Shown here piece after piece: positions 24,901 through 34,151 of a stretch of 64,000 nucleotides of DNA (positions within the stretch are counted from its first letter, which is position 1; each line of letters starts with the position of its first letter). This DNA comes from Watersipora subatra. Its lineage: Eukaryota > Bryozoa > Gymnolaemata > Cheilostomatida > Watersiporidae. Below the pieces are notes generated by a model. It searched no databases, was not told where the DNA came from, and saw nothing but the letters and a program-made list of their open reading frames with translations. The stretch covers positions 1,240,001 to 1,304,000 of the forward strand of contig NC_088711.1 in assembly GCF_963576615.1 (NCBI RefSeq). Reading direction: 5' to 3'. The position numbers were made by a program, and so were the translations under genes.

Positions 24901-27900
24901 TTTTGCACCTACAACACAACAGAGTCAGACATGGTGAATCTTTTCATATCAAATAACTGTAATGTGAATTTTGTTGCAAGTCAACCTTTAAGGAACACAC
25001 TCCTACTCCTTATACCTTAGATACCTCTGATACTGTTAAGGAACATCATCCTACTCCTTATATCTTAGATACCTCTGATATTGTTAAGGTACATACTTCC
25101 ACTCATTATATCTTAGATAACTTTGATACTGTTAAGGTACACACTTTCACTCATTATATCTTAGATACCTTTGATACTGTTAAGGTACATACTTTCACTC
25201 ATTATATCCTAGATACCTCTGATACTGCTAAGGAACATGCCTCTACTACTTAGCAAGACCAGTGACAGAGACACTAGGAAGCACATTCTGCCTATGCTAT
25301 TCACATCCATAGAGCTCCAAAATCCTCAGCTGCAGGTATGTTTGTATGAAACTGTTTACATTTCTGTTTGCACCTTTGTTTATCTATGAAATGCAGAAAC
25401 TGGCATGACTTGGTGCATTACTTTTCTAATTATGCATTCAACATTAAAGCAAAGTTGGGTATATTGCCGTATGCGTGAATCCTTACCTGTTTTTGCCGTC
25501 ACATCCTCCATAAGAACTGTCCTATAAAACACTGATCCGTCTCAAACCTTGCTAGTAAGCTGTTATTGTCTCTCTTCATTTGAGAATCTTACAAGATAGT
25601 TAGGAGGTGGTATAAGGTAGATGTAGGTCTAGCGTTGTTCAAGGTCAACATGCTTTGAACTGCCCATTTATCTTTACACGTTGTAGCGTGTGGTCTAAGA
25701 TATCATTCAAGCAATGATACACTAAACAATATAAGTTCTAATGCAGCATATTTGAGTCGTTTTAAAAAAGTATCAAATTTTTATAATATTCCTCAAACTC
25801 TTACATATATAAACACCATACATGTCATGTGAAGCTGCTAATATTTTGAGATGTTTAGAATGCTGACAGCTACCATGCCCTAGTTTGGCTTAAGAGCTGC
25901 ATTCAATTCTGTAGTTTTAACCGGAACAGAAACACAGCAAATATAATAATGAGAATTATATTAAAGTTGATGTTATCGATTCAGCTCCTGTCTATATCTT
26001 ATAGGAACTCTGCCTTGACATCCTGCCTGAATTCTCACAGCTAATAGACAGAGAGTTGATGAAGTCATCTCTTATACCAAGGATAAAGAAACTGTGCCTC
26101 TCTACCCAGTACCTCAATGTAAATCTTCTTCTATTCTATCAATTATTAAATATTCATTCCTACTCTATCTGCTGTGTTTTATGGTGAAGGCACATGTGAT
26201 GCATCGCCAACGCTTTTAAAGTTTTTTAAACTCATGGTCATAGGAAGTTATGCCTGCATTGCGTGTCAATTTAAAGTTATTTTCAGATTCGGAAGGTACC
26301 AGCTTTGGCCAAAATGGACTTGGTAACTCTGAGGAACTACCAGTGCCTTTACAACTAATAACAACACACAAGCACTAGATTATACAATGTTTATCATTTG
26401 CCTCATACCAAGTTTGTTTGTAAGCTAAAGTTTGAAACAGAATTAGTTCATCAGTACACTTCCAAGTCTTTTAAAAGCGAATAACGTCCAAGCTGTTGGT
26501 ACCATCTATAATCATTTTTATCTTGCCTCTGTTGTACTGCGCATGATACTCGAGTATATCCCACGTTCAAAATATTTTTTGTTGCATTTTTGGTGAGATT
26601 TTTAAATAGGTATACATAAAAAAGGTGTTACAACCCAGCAGAGCAATAAATGGTTAGCATCGTAATTATTCAATAGGAATAGCTCCGGTCACGAATCTCA
26701 TGCTTTTTTTGTCTGTCTTTGGCTAGTATGGTGCTGCATGAAGATTGTTTTGTGTAGCTGAGGCTCAAATGTCTGATCAGTATTGGCAAGATGCTCACAC
26801 ACTTGGACAAGTGGTTTGTACTCGATGAAGTTCTGCCCTTTGTCCAGCAAGTACCATCTAAGGAGCCGTCTATTCTCATGGCAATTCTAGGTGAGCGCTT
26901 ATATTCCTCTGCCAAGGGAGCCACGTCTTAGTGCTCTAGTTGTAGTTACGGCTATAGTAAGAAGTTTAGCTAGTTCTAGAGTTGAGTTTAGCAATTTGCT
27001 ATCATATCTCACATCTTATAGCAAGATCAGTAGTATAATGTAGCTGACTCTCTCTCTCTCTCTTCTCTCATAGGTACCTTCATTTTTTTCTGTACTAGTT
27101 TACAGTACTTTCAGCCAAAATATGAATACAAGTACCGGTATATCTGTCCTTAACCGATTGCTTCTGTCAGTCTTTGCTGTGGTTGGCACCGTGAAGATAC
27201 CTCGAAGACAGTGGCAACCTCACTCAAACACATAATACCTCGCATTATGTACAGAGTGAAGCTGGTTTGGAAGGTTGTTTCAGCGTGACTGTTGCCTATA
27301 ACTCTAGCTAAATGTGTGCATATTCTTCTTGTGTAGGTATCTACAAGATCACCTTTTCAAACAAAGATTTAGGCATTCCAAAGGATCATCTCGCCCTTAA
27401 ATCTTTGCCATTTCTCATCCCACTTTCCGTCGACCACACACTCTCTAAGCAACAGGTGAGTGACCTCGCTAGATATTTATTCTAATCACTAATGGTTCTA
27501 GTCTAGCCAATGGCTTGTCTCTATGTTATCCACCATTGCTGGCTTCGCCGCGAGATCTGCGCTGCTACTTACAGTCCTACATCAGCTTACTCTATCTTGT
27601 GGCAACATGACAACTCTTTTTTTGGTCCAGAGACCGGTATTGGGTTCATTGCAAAGGTCAAGGTAAAGTCATGGTCAGGTATGTTACAGTAGACAATTCT
27701 TGTAATTTTACAGTTTACCTCATACATGGATGTTATAAAGGAGATGTTGTCTACGGTGCAAAGAGATCATCTGTTAAAGCTAAAAGATTTGGAGCTGCAA
27801 CAGAAAGATGACAGGTTCATTGGCATCTCTACTAGTTATATTACTATTGTCTGTACTCTAGTTATTAGTAATAACAATGTTTACTCATCTTGTCGCTTCA

Positions 27901-30024
27901 TGATTAACCAGGTCGCTTCTATATACTCATTTTCTTCTTTCTATTGCAGTTCTCTCCAGTTCAGCGCCGGGAAGTCATCTGAAGATAGCGCTGTATGTAT
28001 TGCTTTCTATAGAACTCGTTAGATTCTTCTTATTTGTTTTTGCATTTCATGTCTAGCGCAATGGGGAGCCATGATAGTTCCTTGTTTTCATTGAGGAGAG
28101 AATTTACCTGCATGACTATCAAGGTGCCATGCAGGTAAATGTTTTACAGTGCTTTTAAAGTCGCTTGTGATAAAAATACTAAGTGCAAGCGGTAAATCAT
28201 GTAAGCGGTGTAAATGAATCGTTGGTGTAAGTGAATCGTCGGTGTAAATGAATCGTCGGTGTAAGTGAATCGTCGGTGTAAGTGAATCGTCGGTGTAAGT
28301 GAATCGTCGGTGTAAGTGAATCGTCGGTGTAAGTGAATCGTCGGTGTAAGTGAATCGTCGGTGTAAGTGAATCGTCGGTGTAAGTGAATCGTCGGTGTAA
28401 GTGAATCGTCGGTGTAAGTGAATCGTCGGTGTAAGTGAATCGTCGGTGTAAGTGAATCGTCGGTGTAAGTGAATCGTCGGTGTAAGTGAATCGTCGGTGT
28501 AAGTGAATCGTCGGTGTAAGTGAATCGTCGGTGTAAGTGAATCGTCGGTGTAAGTGAATCGTCGGTGTAAGTGAATCGTCGGTGTAAGTGAATCGTCGGT
28601 GTAAGTGAATCATCGGTGTAAGTGAATCGTCGGTGTAAGTGAATCGTCGGTGTAAGTGAATCGTCGGTGTAAGTGAATCGTCGGTGTAAGTGAATCGTCG
28701 GTGTAAATGAATCGTCGGTGTAAGTGAATCGTCGGTGTAAGTGAATCGTTGGTGTAAGGGATTTGCGTGGCAACTTCCATGGTAACGTATTAAAATTTTA
28801 CTGCGACTGTCTCATGACATCATAACTCTCTGCAAAGAAGCTTTAAAATGTACCATCTGTCTACCAAATGTTGAAAGAATCTTACGGATTACTGAATGTC
28901 TGCATAGCCATAAAATCAGTTAATGGACTTGTCCTCCCCTACATGTAGAAGTTTTTCTTTTCAATTCCAACTTGTAACATGTTTTAATGTCGAAATAGCA
29001 TTTTTTTACACATTGCGTCTTCTATACTCGAGTTCATCTTTCAATGCTAGGTCAGGCAAAGCCCGCACACAGCTATATAGATATACTTCACACTGCACTG
29101 TGATGCCCTTTTTACCAGTTTTAGCATTAAAAGCGATGTTCAAAACAAAGCTACATATATAGGTAGATGTAGAAACAATGACATCGATGCAAAAAAATCT
29201 TGCTGACTTGTTGCTGAAAGCATGGCTTCGTCGACCCGGGTGTAATTAGGTCATTCTTTTCACTCACAGATGCAGAGCTTCTTGAGTGAAGCAGGCGTAA
29301 TGACGGCGGCTAGTACAAAAATGGCATCCAGTATTCTCCCTAAATCAAGCAGCAATGGCCCAATTCAACCCCTTACTCCACCTCAACAGCCTCAGGTGAA
29401 CATGATCTGCTTGGGTTCAGTTTAGATTGACTCTAAGATATGGTAGAAGTGTTTCTTTTAACCCTGTATGTTTTATTGCAGGTGAAGAATTTGACTAGCA
29501 CACTCACTCCATCTCTACAACCTGTGAAGCCCTCAAATCTACTAAACAGTGTGCCCCTCCGGCCTACTAGCTCGCAGTTTCCGCTGTCAGCCTCACCGCT
29601 GTCAGCCAACTCAAACCTTAACTGTAAGACAGCCTCCTCAGGTTCCATATTAAGGCCTGCATCCAGCTCCTCCACTGCTTCATTTAACAGTTCAACAGTA
29701 GGAGGTTCTGGGGCAGGTATTTCTTTCGCTGGTCAACCGGCATTAAACTCTGTGAAACCCCTTCATGCCTCAACTCAAATAAGACATCCAATCTCCATCT
29801 CAAATGTTGGCTTTAGTAGAGGGGCTGAAGGAACGCACGCTCGTACAAATGTGAACACTGGTTGGTCCTTCAATTCCACCAATTACCAACCTCAGGCAGC
29901 ACTCGCTTCCAATTGTCAGACACTAGTGAATACATCCCATGCACACACTCCTAGCACACAAACATTGCTGCCACCCAAAACTATGACCTTGACAGAGAGT
30001 GATATTAATGACCTACTTGGGTGA
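12979..30024 (+). CDS. SCYL2: SCY1-like pseudokinase 2 (SCYL2/CVAK104), 16 coding exons
   Basis: Exons: 12979-13137, 13403-13560, 15755-15875, 16059-16208, 18649-18864, 19276-19392, 19484-19609, 20922-21098, 25213-25335, 26005-26118, 26758-26890, 27337-27455, 27714-27814, 27950-27992, 29270-29395, 29482-30024. All junctions are GT-AG, phases agree, and the total is 841 codons plus stop (vertebrate SCYL2 has about 930 aa). The N-terminus MESFLNKLKSTV matches the family. Kinase-fold landmarks are degenerate as expected: HGN for HRD in the catalytic loop (exon 4), GFD for DFG, and YLAPEY retained in exon 5. HEAT-like helices follow (exons 8-12, with DKWFVLD and PSKEP), then a coiled coil (exon 13), then a Ser/Pro/Thr-rich tail ending NDLLG, like the family's DLKDLFG end. 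Family role: clathrin and endosome/Golgi trafficking. Odd: tandem arrays sit on the exon 2, 8 and 9 junctions. Confidence 0.95.
13531..14160 (+). repeat. 42-bp tandem array copying the SCYL2 exon 2 / intron 2 donor, 15 copies
   Basis: Fifteen head-to-tail units start at 13531 and every 42 bp after. The first unit comprises the last 30 nt of exon 2 plus the first 12 nt of intron 2. Each later unit repeats that exon end and a complete AACAG|GTAGAC donor. Only a few substitutions separate units, so the array is young or homogenised. In the exon frame every donor carries an in-frame TAG, so read-through past the first donor terminates. The long - strand frames here (LPVFLYGMYNRV-type repeats) are artefacts. 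Confidence 0.95.
14241..15443. mobile_element. TA-flanked TIR element in SCYL2 intron 2
   Basis: The left end CCTTAAAACCTGAAATTGAA and the inverted right end (AGAGGTTTTACGG) are bordered by TA (14239-14240 and 15444-15445). Subterminal blocks mentioning GGTGGCG and GGTCAAATAGAGG repeat near both ends. Length is 1203 bp. No transposase frame was found, so this is a non-autonomous, mariner-type-target element. Confidence 0.65.
16788..17110. repeat. 117-bp tandem repeat, about 2.7 copies
   Basis: Copies of a unit beginning GTACATACAGTG start at 16788, 16905 and 17022. The unit is full of TAGTAC/GTACTA palindromic steps and contains GGTACCGGTACAT-type inverted motifs. Confidence 0.85.
17505..18335. 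repeat. 23-bp minisatellite, about 36 copies
   Basis: The unit CCTTGTACCGCTAGTAAATT plus ACT is repeated, with GTACCGC/GTACCAC/GTACTAC variants, inside SCYL2 intron 4. Confidence 0.95.
18990..19090 (+). repeat. tRNA-derived SINE-like fragment
   Basis: In SCYL2 intron 5, a TGGTGCAGACGG stretch resembling an A box is followed about 35 bp later by GGTTCAATTCT resembling a B box. A tRNA cloverleaf is not convincing. A SINE head or tRNA pseudogene is the best guess. Confidence 0.35.
20210..20881. mobile_element. Mutator-like (MULE) MITE with 9-bp target duplication, SCYL2 intron 7
   Basis: The ends TAGCCTGTCTCGACAAACTG and its near-perfect inverse border long inverted arms (about 20210-20437 and 20653-20881). 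Identical 9-bp direct repeats ATACATTGG flank it (20201-20209 and 20882-20890). Long TIRs with a 9-bp duplication are typical of Mutator-like elements. No transposase is present. The right end lies 40 bp upstream of the exon 8 start. Open frames at 20021-20882 are arm artefacts. Confidence 0.85.
21071..21183 (+). repeat. 46-bp tandem duplication of the SCYL2 exon 8 donor junction
   Basis: The block TATATCAGAGCCTATGCAG|GTGAG and following intron sequence starts at 21080 (real exon 8 end, donor at 21099), again at 21126 with a second intact donor, and partly at 21172. The period is 46 bp, so use of the second donor would shift the frame. Confidence 0.9.
21250..21290 (+). repeat. Displaced copy of the SCYL2 exon 9 acceptor junction
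   Basis: CTCTTAG (AG at 21260-21261) followed by ATACCTCTGATACTGTTA matches the unit of the exon 9 acceptor array at 24992-25240, but lies 3.7 kb upstream and only about 150 bp after exon 8. It is a decoy or fossil junction. Confidence 0.8.
21871..22998. mobile_element. TA-flanked TIR element, copy B, with a nested palindrome (SCYL2 intron 8)
   Basis: The ends CAGTCAAACATGGATAACTC and the inverse are flanked by TA (21869-21870 and 22999-23000). The interior carries a large hairpin: arms of about 55 bp at 22192-22250 and 22260-22318 (GGGTCACGCG and GCCACGCACATAC segments), followed by a second hairpin bounded by GATGAATAGTTTT (about 22318-22446). Copies A and D lack this block, copy C has it. 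Non-autonomous. The pogo/Tigger-like CAGT start and TA target suggest the Tc1/mariner group. Confidence 0.8.
23560..23740 (+). pseudogene. Possible LINE reverse-transcriptase 3' tail
   Basis: The + frame reading WNLLPVTQRKIVNANSFKN before a stop near 23730 resembles the W-N-x-L-P...N-S-F-K-x-x-L end of non-LTR retrotransposon ORF2. Upstream sequence does not give a clear reverse-transcriptase core. It would be a 5'-truncated remnant. Confidence 0.4.
24097..24987. mobile_element. TTAA-flanked foldback MITE, copy 2 (SCYL2 intron 8)
   Basis: The ends AGGTTGACTTGCAACAAA and the inverse are flanked by TTAA (24093-24096 and 24988-24991), with arms near 190 bp. Its length of 891 bp equals copy 1. 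The right TTAA coincides with the TTAAGGAACA motif that occurs in every unit of the exon 9 array, so the element probably landed in that array. Confidence 0.85.
24992..25245 (+). repeat. 48-bp tandem array of the SCYL2 exon 9 acceptor, five copies
   Basis: Acceptor-like TATCTTAG/ATACCTCTGATACTG junctions follow AG at 25020, 25068, 25116, 25164 and 25212; the last starts real exon 9 (25213). The period is exactly 48 bp. In the exon 9 frame each upstream unit ends in an in-frame TAG formed by the next acceptor, so use of a decoy acceptor would terminate translation. Confidence 0.95.
28096..28134 (+). other. Possible optional 39-nt micro-exon of SCYL2
   Basis: A pyrimidine-rich tract ending TTGAG precedes 13 open codons (ERIYLHDYQGAMQ) that end at CAG|GTAAAT. 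Phase 0 on both sides fits between exons 14 and 15. The sequence is partly a hairpin (CCTGCATG/CATGCAGG) and no family counterpart is recalled, so it may be chance. Confidence 0.25.
28200..28757. repeat. 17-bp minisatellite, about 33 copies, in SCYL2 intron 14
   Basis: The unit GTAAGTGAATCGTCGGT is almost invariant. Each unit contains a donor-like GTAAGT on the + strand. A 209-codon - strand frame (HLHRRFTYTDDS repeats) arises because three 17-bp units span 51 nt, and is an artefact. Confidence 0.95.
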
Positions 30025-30621
30025 GGAGTTATTTAAAAAGATTGCGGTGCCTGTCTGTAGTAATGCTAGCAAATGTCATGACATGTCCTCTCGATGTCCC
30101 TTATCCACATATCCATATATTTTATCTTCGTTCACCTGTTGGTGATTTAGTATTTATTCTATTTATATTTTATGTAAACAAATATAGCATGAAGGGCAAG
30201 TCTGCCACTAGACAAGTATTTAATAATACCACCATCACCACATAGATCCCAGTAACAACAAATATATCCGCACAGCAATAGCATTTTTCAAAGGACTCGC
30301 AGATCTCGTAATAAAATCCTACTTGTATAATAAATCAGTAACGTAACAAAGTGTGTTTAAGTATTGGGCTGCAAAAGTATAAAGGTTGGTCCAAGAAATA
30401 CATCAGCGTCTGAAGTAGCAGCTAAGAGAATAATAATGGCCTGTCAAACCTTGAGGGATGGAGACAGGCGACGGCAGGAGTTGTTAAGCGTTCTAGCTTA
30501 TCCTCAAATTATAGCAAAAATAGAGGCTATGAGCACATGAATTGATATGTTTGTGATACAGATGTGAACTGCCTGTTAAGAGCAGTTGACAGACAAGCAC
30601 TTGAATCGAGTCAGGTCAAGG
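30025..30621. other. Shared 3' region between SCYL2 and MOB1
   Basis: This is the tail-to-tail interval. Candidate SCYL2 poly(A) signals AATAAA lie at about 30310 and 30329. A - strand AATAAA (about 30152-30158) could serve MOB1; if both are used, the 3' UTRs overlap by about 150-180 bp. No other gene is seen. Confidence 0.45.
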
Positions 30622-33600
30622 TCACTCGCTCAACTTCTCTATGAGCTCCTGGAGAGGCGCAAGTTCTCTTTTGTCAATCAGATTAAACTCTTGTACAAAG
30701 AATATAAAATGCTTGAAGGAGGTGTTTAGATGGGCCTCCTCACTCAGCTGTACAACTTCTCCAAAGTGCTGATGGTAGATATGCGCGTAGACTCGGAATA
30801 ATCTCTTCAGTATAGTCTTTGCACTCTGTATGAAAGTCTTTGGAAATGGCACCCCTGAGGTCAGACAAACGTATATCTTATCATTAGATGATTAGAGGAG
30901 AGAAGGCAACAAAGGGTAGTAACTACAGATATGTAGTTTGGGAGCAGGGACAACCTCAGAGCAGTGATCCTGGAGGGACAACCTCAAGTCATCATGGAGG
31001 TAAGACTTGACAAAACAGATCTTCCTTACAGAATGCCAACTTGGATTTTATACTATTGAGAAATGATATGGGTTCAATTTTGTAAGCAGTTTCTGTTCAT
31101 GTTAGCATAATTTCATAAATGACATTAAAACAACTTGTTTCATGCTGCTCATGAAATTTACGAAAGCAACAAAATAGATACTGGTATGTTAATTCTATGG
31201 TATATGTTAGAAACCTTGTGCTTAGTCTGTCTAGCTATAGTACCAGTTACTAACTTATCTGTAACTAGTCGAGTATTAGTACATAGCCTTAGTACAACAC
31301 ACCAAGACGTAGTAGTTAATACATCATTAGTACCAATTACTAACCTATAATATGTAGATAGTTTAGCCTTAGTACTATATTTAGTCAATCAAGGTAAGTA
31401 AAGGCTACCAACCTATCTTAGAGGGGAAAAGGGCTTCATCATCGAGCTGATCCTGAACCCAAGTCATGAGATAGTCAATATACTTTGGCGCAGAACACTT
31501 GATTGGCTTTTTAACAGTTTGTCCATCCGCCCAGTGGTACTCGTACTTAGGGCCAGCTGACATGACGGCACAACTCCTTTCTGTGCAAAATTCTGTTATC
31601 GTGCCATACAACATGTTGATCTGATTGAAGAAGTCCACCGCTGCAAACCAATCACATCAAATGTTCTTTATCAACATTTGAAACATTGTCATAGTAGAAC
31701 CAGGAGTAAAAACTGGTCAGGAATTCATGAAAATCGTGGGAGTGACTGCCCAGGAATCAATTATTAAAAAGTTGTAACCCCAAGTTGCCAGCGCTTTTAT
31801 TCAGTAGATCCTAGCAATAATAACCATGGATGATTCAACCATACGGTTACACTAGTTTAGCTAAGGTTGTTCATAAGCTGCATCAGCTTCAATCTGACTA
31901 TTAACCAGTCATACATGTATATGTGGGGGCTGTCCACTAAGTTGGCTTGAAGACATCGATTGTAATAAGGATGACTCAACCACGTACTGATAGCTATTAC
32001 TAGCACATATCTGTATGCATACTGATAGCTGTTACTAGTACATATCTGTATATATACTAATAGCTGTTACTAGTACATCTCTGTATGCATACTGATAGCT
32101 GTTACTAGTACATCTCTGTTTTAAAACCAAGTATCATTAATTTGCCTCAAAGCATGTGCCTGAAAAACACATCTTTTTGGAATACCTGAGTAAAATGGCA
32201 TGGCAGGATAATGGTGGAAATGCTTGTAAAATGACACCAAAAACTGTGTAGGCAGCAAAGAGTGACCAAGCGTGACTGTTTAGCCACGCACAATAATGCA
32301 AATATATGCAGACGAGCCAAACGCGGTCATCGGATGGCTTTAGAGAGAGAACAGCAGCTCATCAAGCTACCTCTCAGCAACCGCAGCTCAGGAACTTGTG
32401 AAATGTCAATGATTCCCTCTTACGATACTAGTGTCATAATAGCTACCAATCCTTCCTCCAGTACCTATTCAGCTAATGCCTTGGAGTATAAAGTAATAAC
32501 TGCTTGTAACATGAACTCCCTGAAGCGAATCTGTCGATTACTTTTGTTCGTTTTAGGCGTATTGCTGGTTGAGTCACACAGTAAATGTTTAGCTTTCTAT
32601 TGAACGCTGTTTCATTACTCCTTCACAGATCCATCAACAGACATGCAAACGCCTAATAAAAACTTCTTGGAACTTCTGGTTTAATTTAAAACGTTCCTCA
32701 CAACTTTAAACTCGACGACAGATTTATGTCGGATTTATGTCGGACAATTGTCTGCACCTGATTTAAAAACAGACTATAATTAAGATACCCATGTTTGCTG
32801 TTGCATGCAGTTTACATATATGTATATATGCATATATATATACATATATATATATACATATATGTATATATACATATATATATACATATATATATATGTA
32901 TATATATATGTATATATACATATATATACATATATATATACATATATGTATATATACACATATATATATACATATATGTATATATATATACAGTCAAACA
33001 TGGATAACTCGAACTTCAAGGGACCGAGCAAAAGTGTTCGAATTATCAGAGCGTTCAAGTTATCAGAGCACTGTCACAAGTCCATATATTTACTTATTTA
33101 TTAGTAGATACATGTACATATACAAACTATAATATAAATCAAAAGCACAAATGGCTTGTTTCAAATTAAATGCTTCTAATGTAAAGTTTAAAACGTTTTC
33201 ATGAAAAAGTATAGAGATTTTTCTATCACTTGAGATTGGTTTGTTGTTTGAGGTGATGTTATTGCCAGGACGTTTTTCAGATTGACATTGGCAAAACTTG
33301 ATCGTTGTTGAAATGCTCAAAAGAAAAGACATTTTTTTCTTTTGGGGTTTTACCCACGATCAATTTTGCCGTTTTTTCTTGAAGTTTATGCAGATTACCT
33401 TACTTTACCTGGGATTCGTTAAGAGCAACACTCCGAGGCAGTTCAATTAGAAGTTTTACGAGGTTTTACGGTACATTCTATATCACTCACGCTTTTTTAA
33501 TAGATACTTATTGAATGTACACACGTATTCTGTGTTTAGGTCAAACGATGAATAGTTTTTTGTAGCTCAGACAACGTATACGTTTAATTACAACATTTTT

Positions 33601-34119
33601 AAAGACGTTTTAAACATTCAACATTCCGACGTTGATTCAACACGGAATCAACGTCGGAAAACTATTCATCACAAACTAGCCGAGTCATGCACTCAAGGAT
33701 TTTCGCCACGCACATACAAAACAACATGCGATTTTTGTTTTGTATGTGCGTGGCGAAAATTCTTGCGCGCGTGACCCGGCTAGCCCGTGTTATTCATCGT
33801 ATCGCAGTATAAATCAAATTTCACCAAACTTTTAGAAAAGTCGTTGACAAAAATATTTTGCCGATGGTGGTAATAACGACGCTTATGATTTAAGAAAAGA
33901 TGAAGTTTACCTCAATGGCTTTAAATAGTGATTTTCTAAAGCGAAAACAACCGTTTCGGTAGCTGTTGGGCAAAAAAACAGTTCGAATTAACAGTGTTGA
34001 GTTCGAGTTATCTATAGCAATTTATCATTACGTGGGAACGGACCAAAGGAAATGTTCGAATTAACCATGTGTTCGAGCTATCCGTGGACGAGTTATCCAT
34101 GTTTGACTGTACATATACG

Positions 34120-34151
<32 letters not shown>

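Noticed and set aside
26246..26300. Extra SCYL2 exon reading EVMPALRVN after a TAG
   Set aside because: ALRVN superficially resembles the family's AVRVN, but exon 10 joins exon 11 (LRLKCL) in phase without it and no donor follows at a usable place.
28144..28773. 209-codon - strand frame with HLHRRFTYTDDS repeats
   Set aside because: Product of the 17-bp minisatellite in a SCYL2 intron; no coding signal beyond the array.
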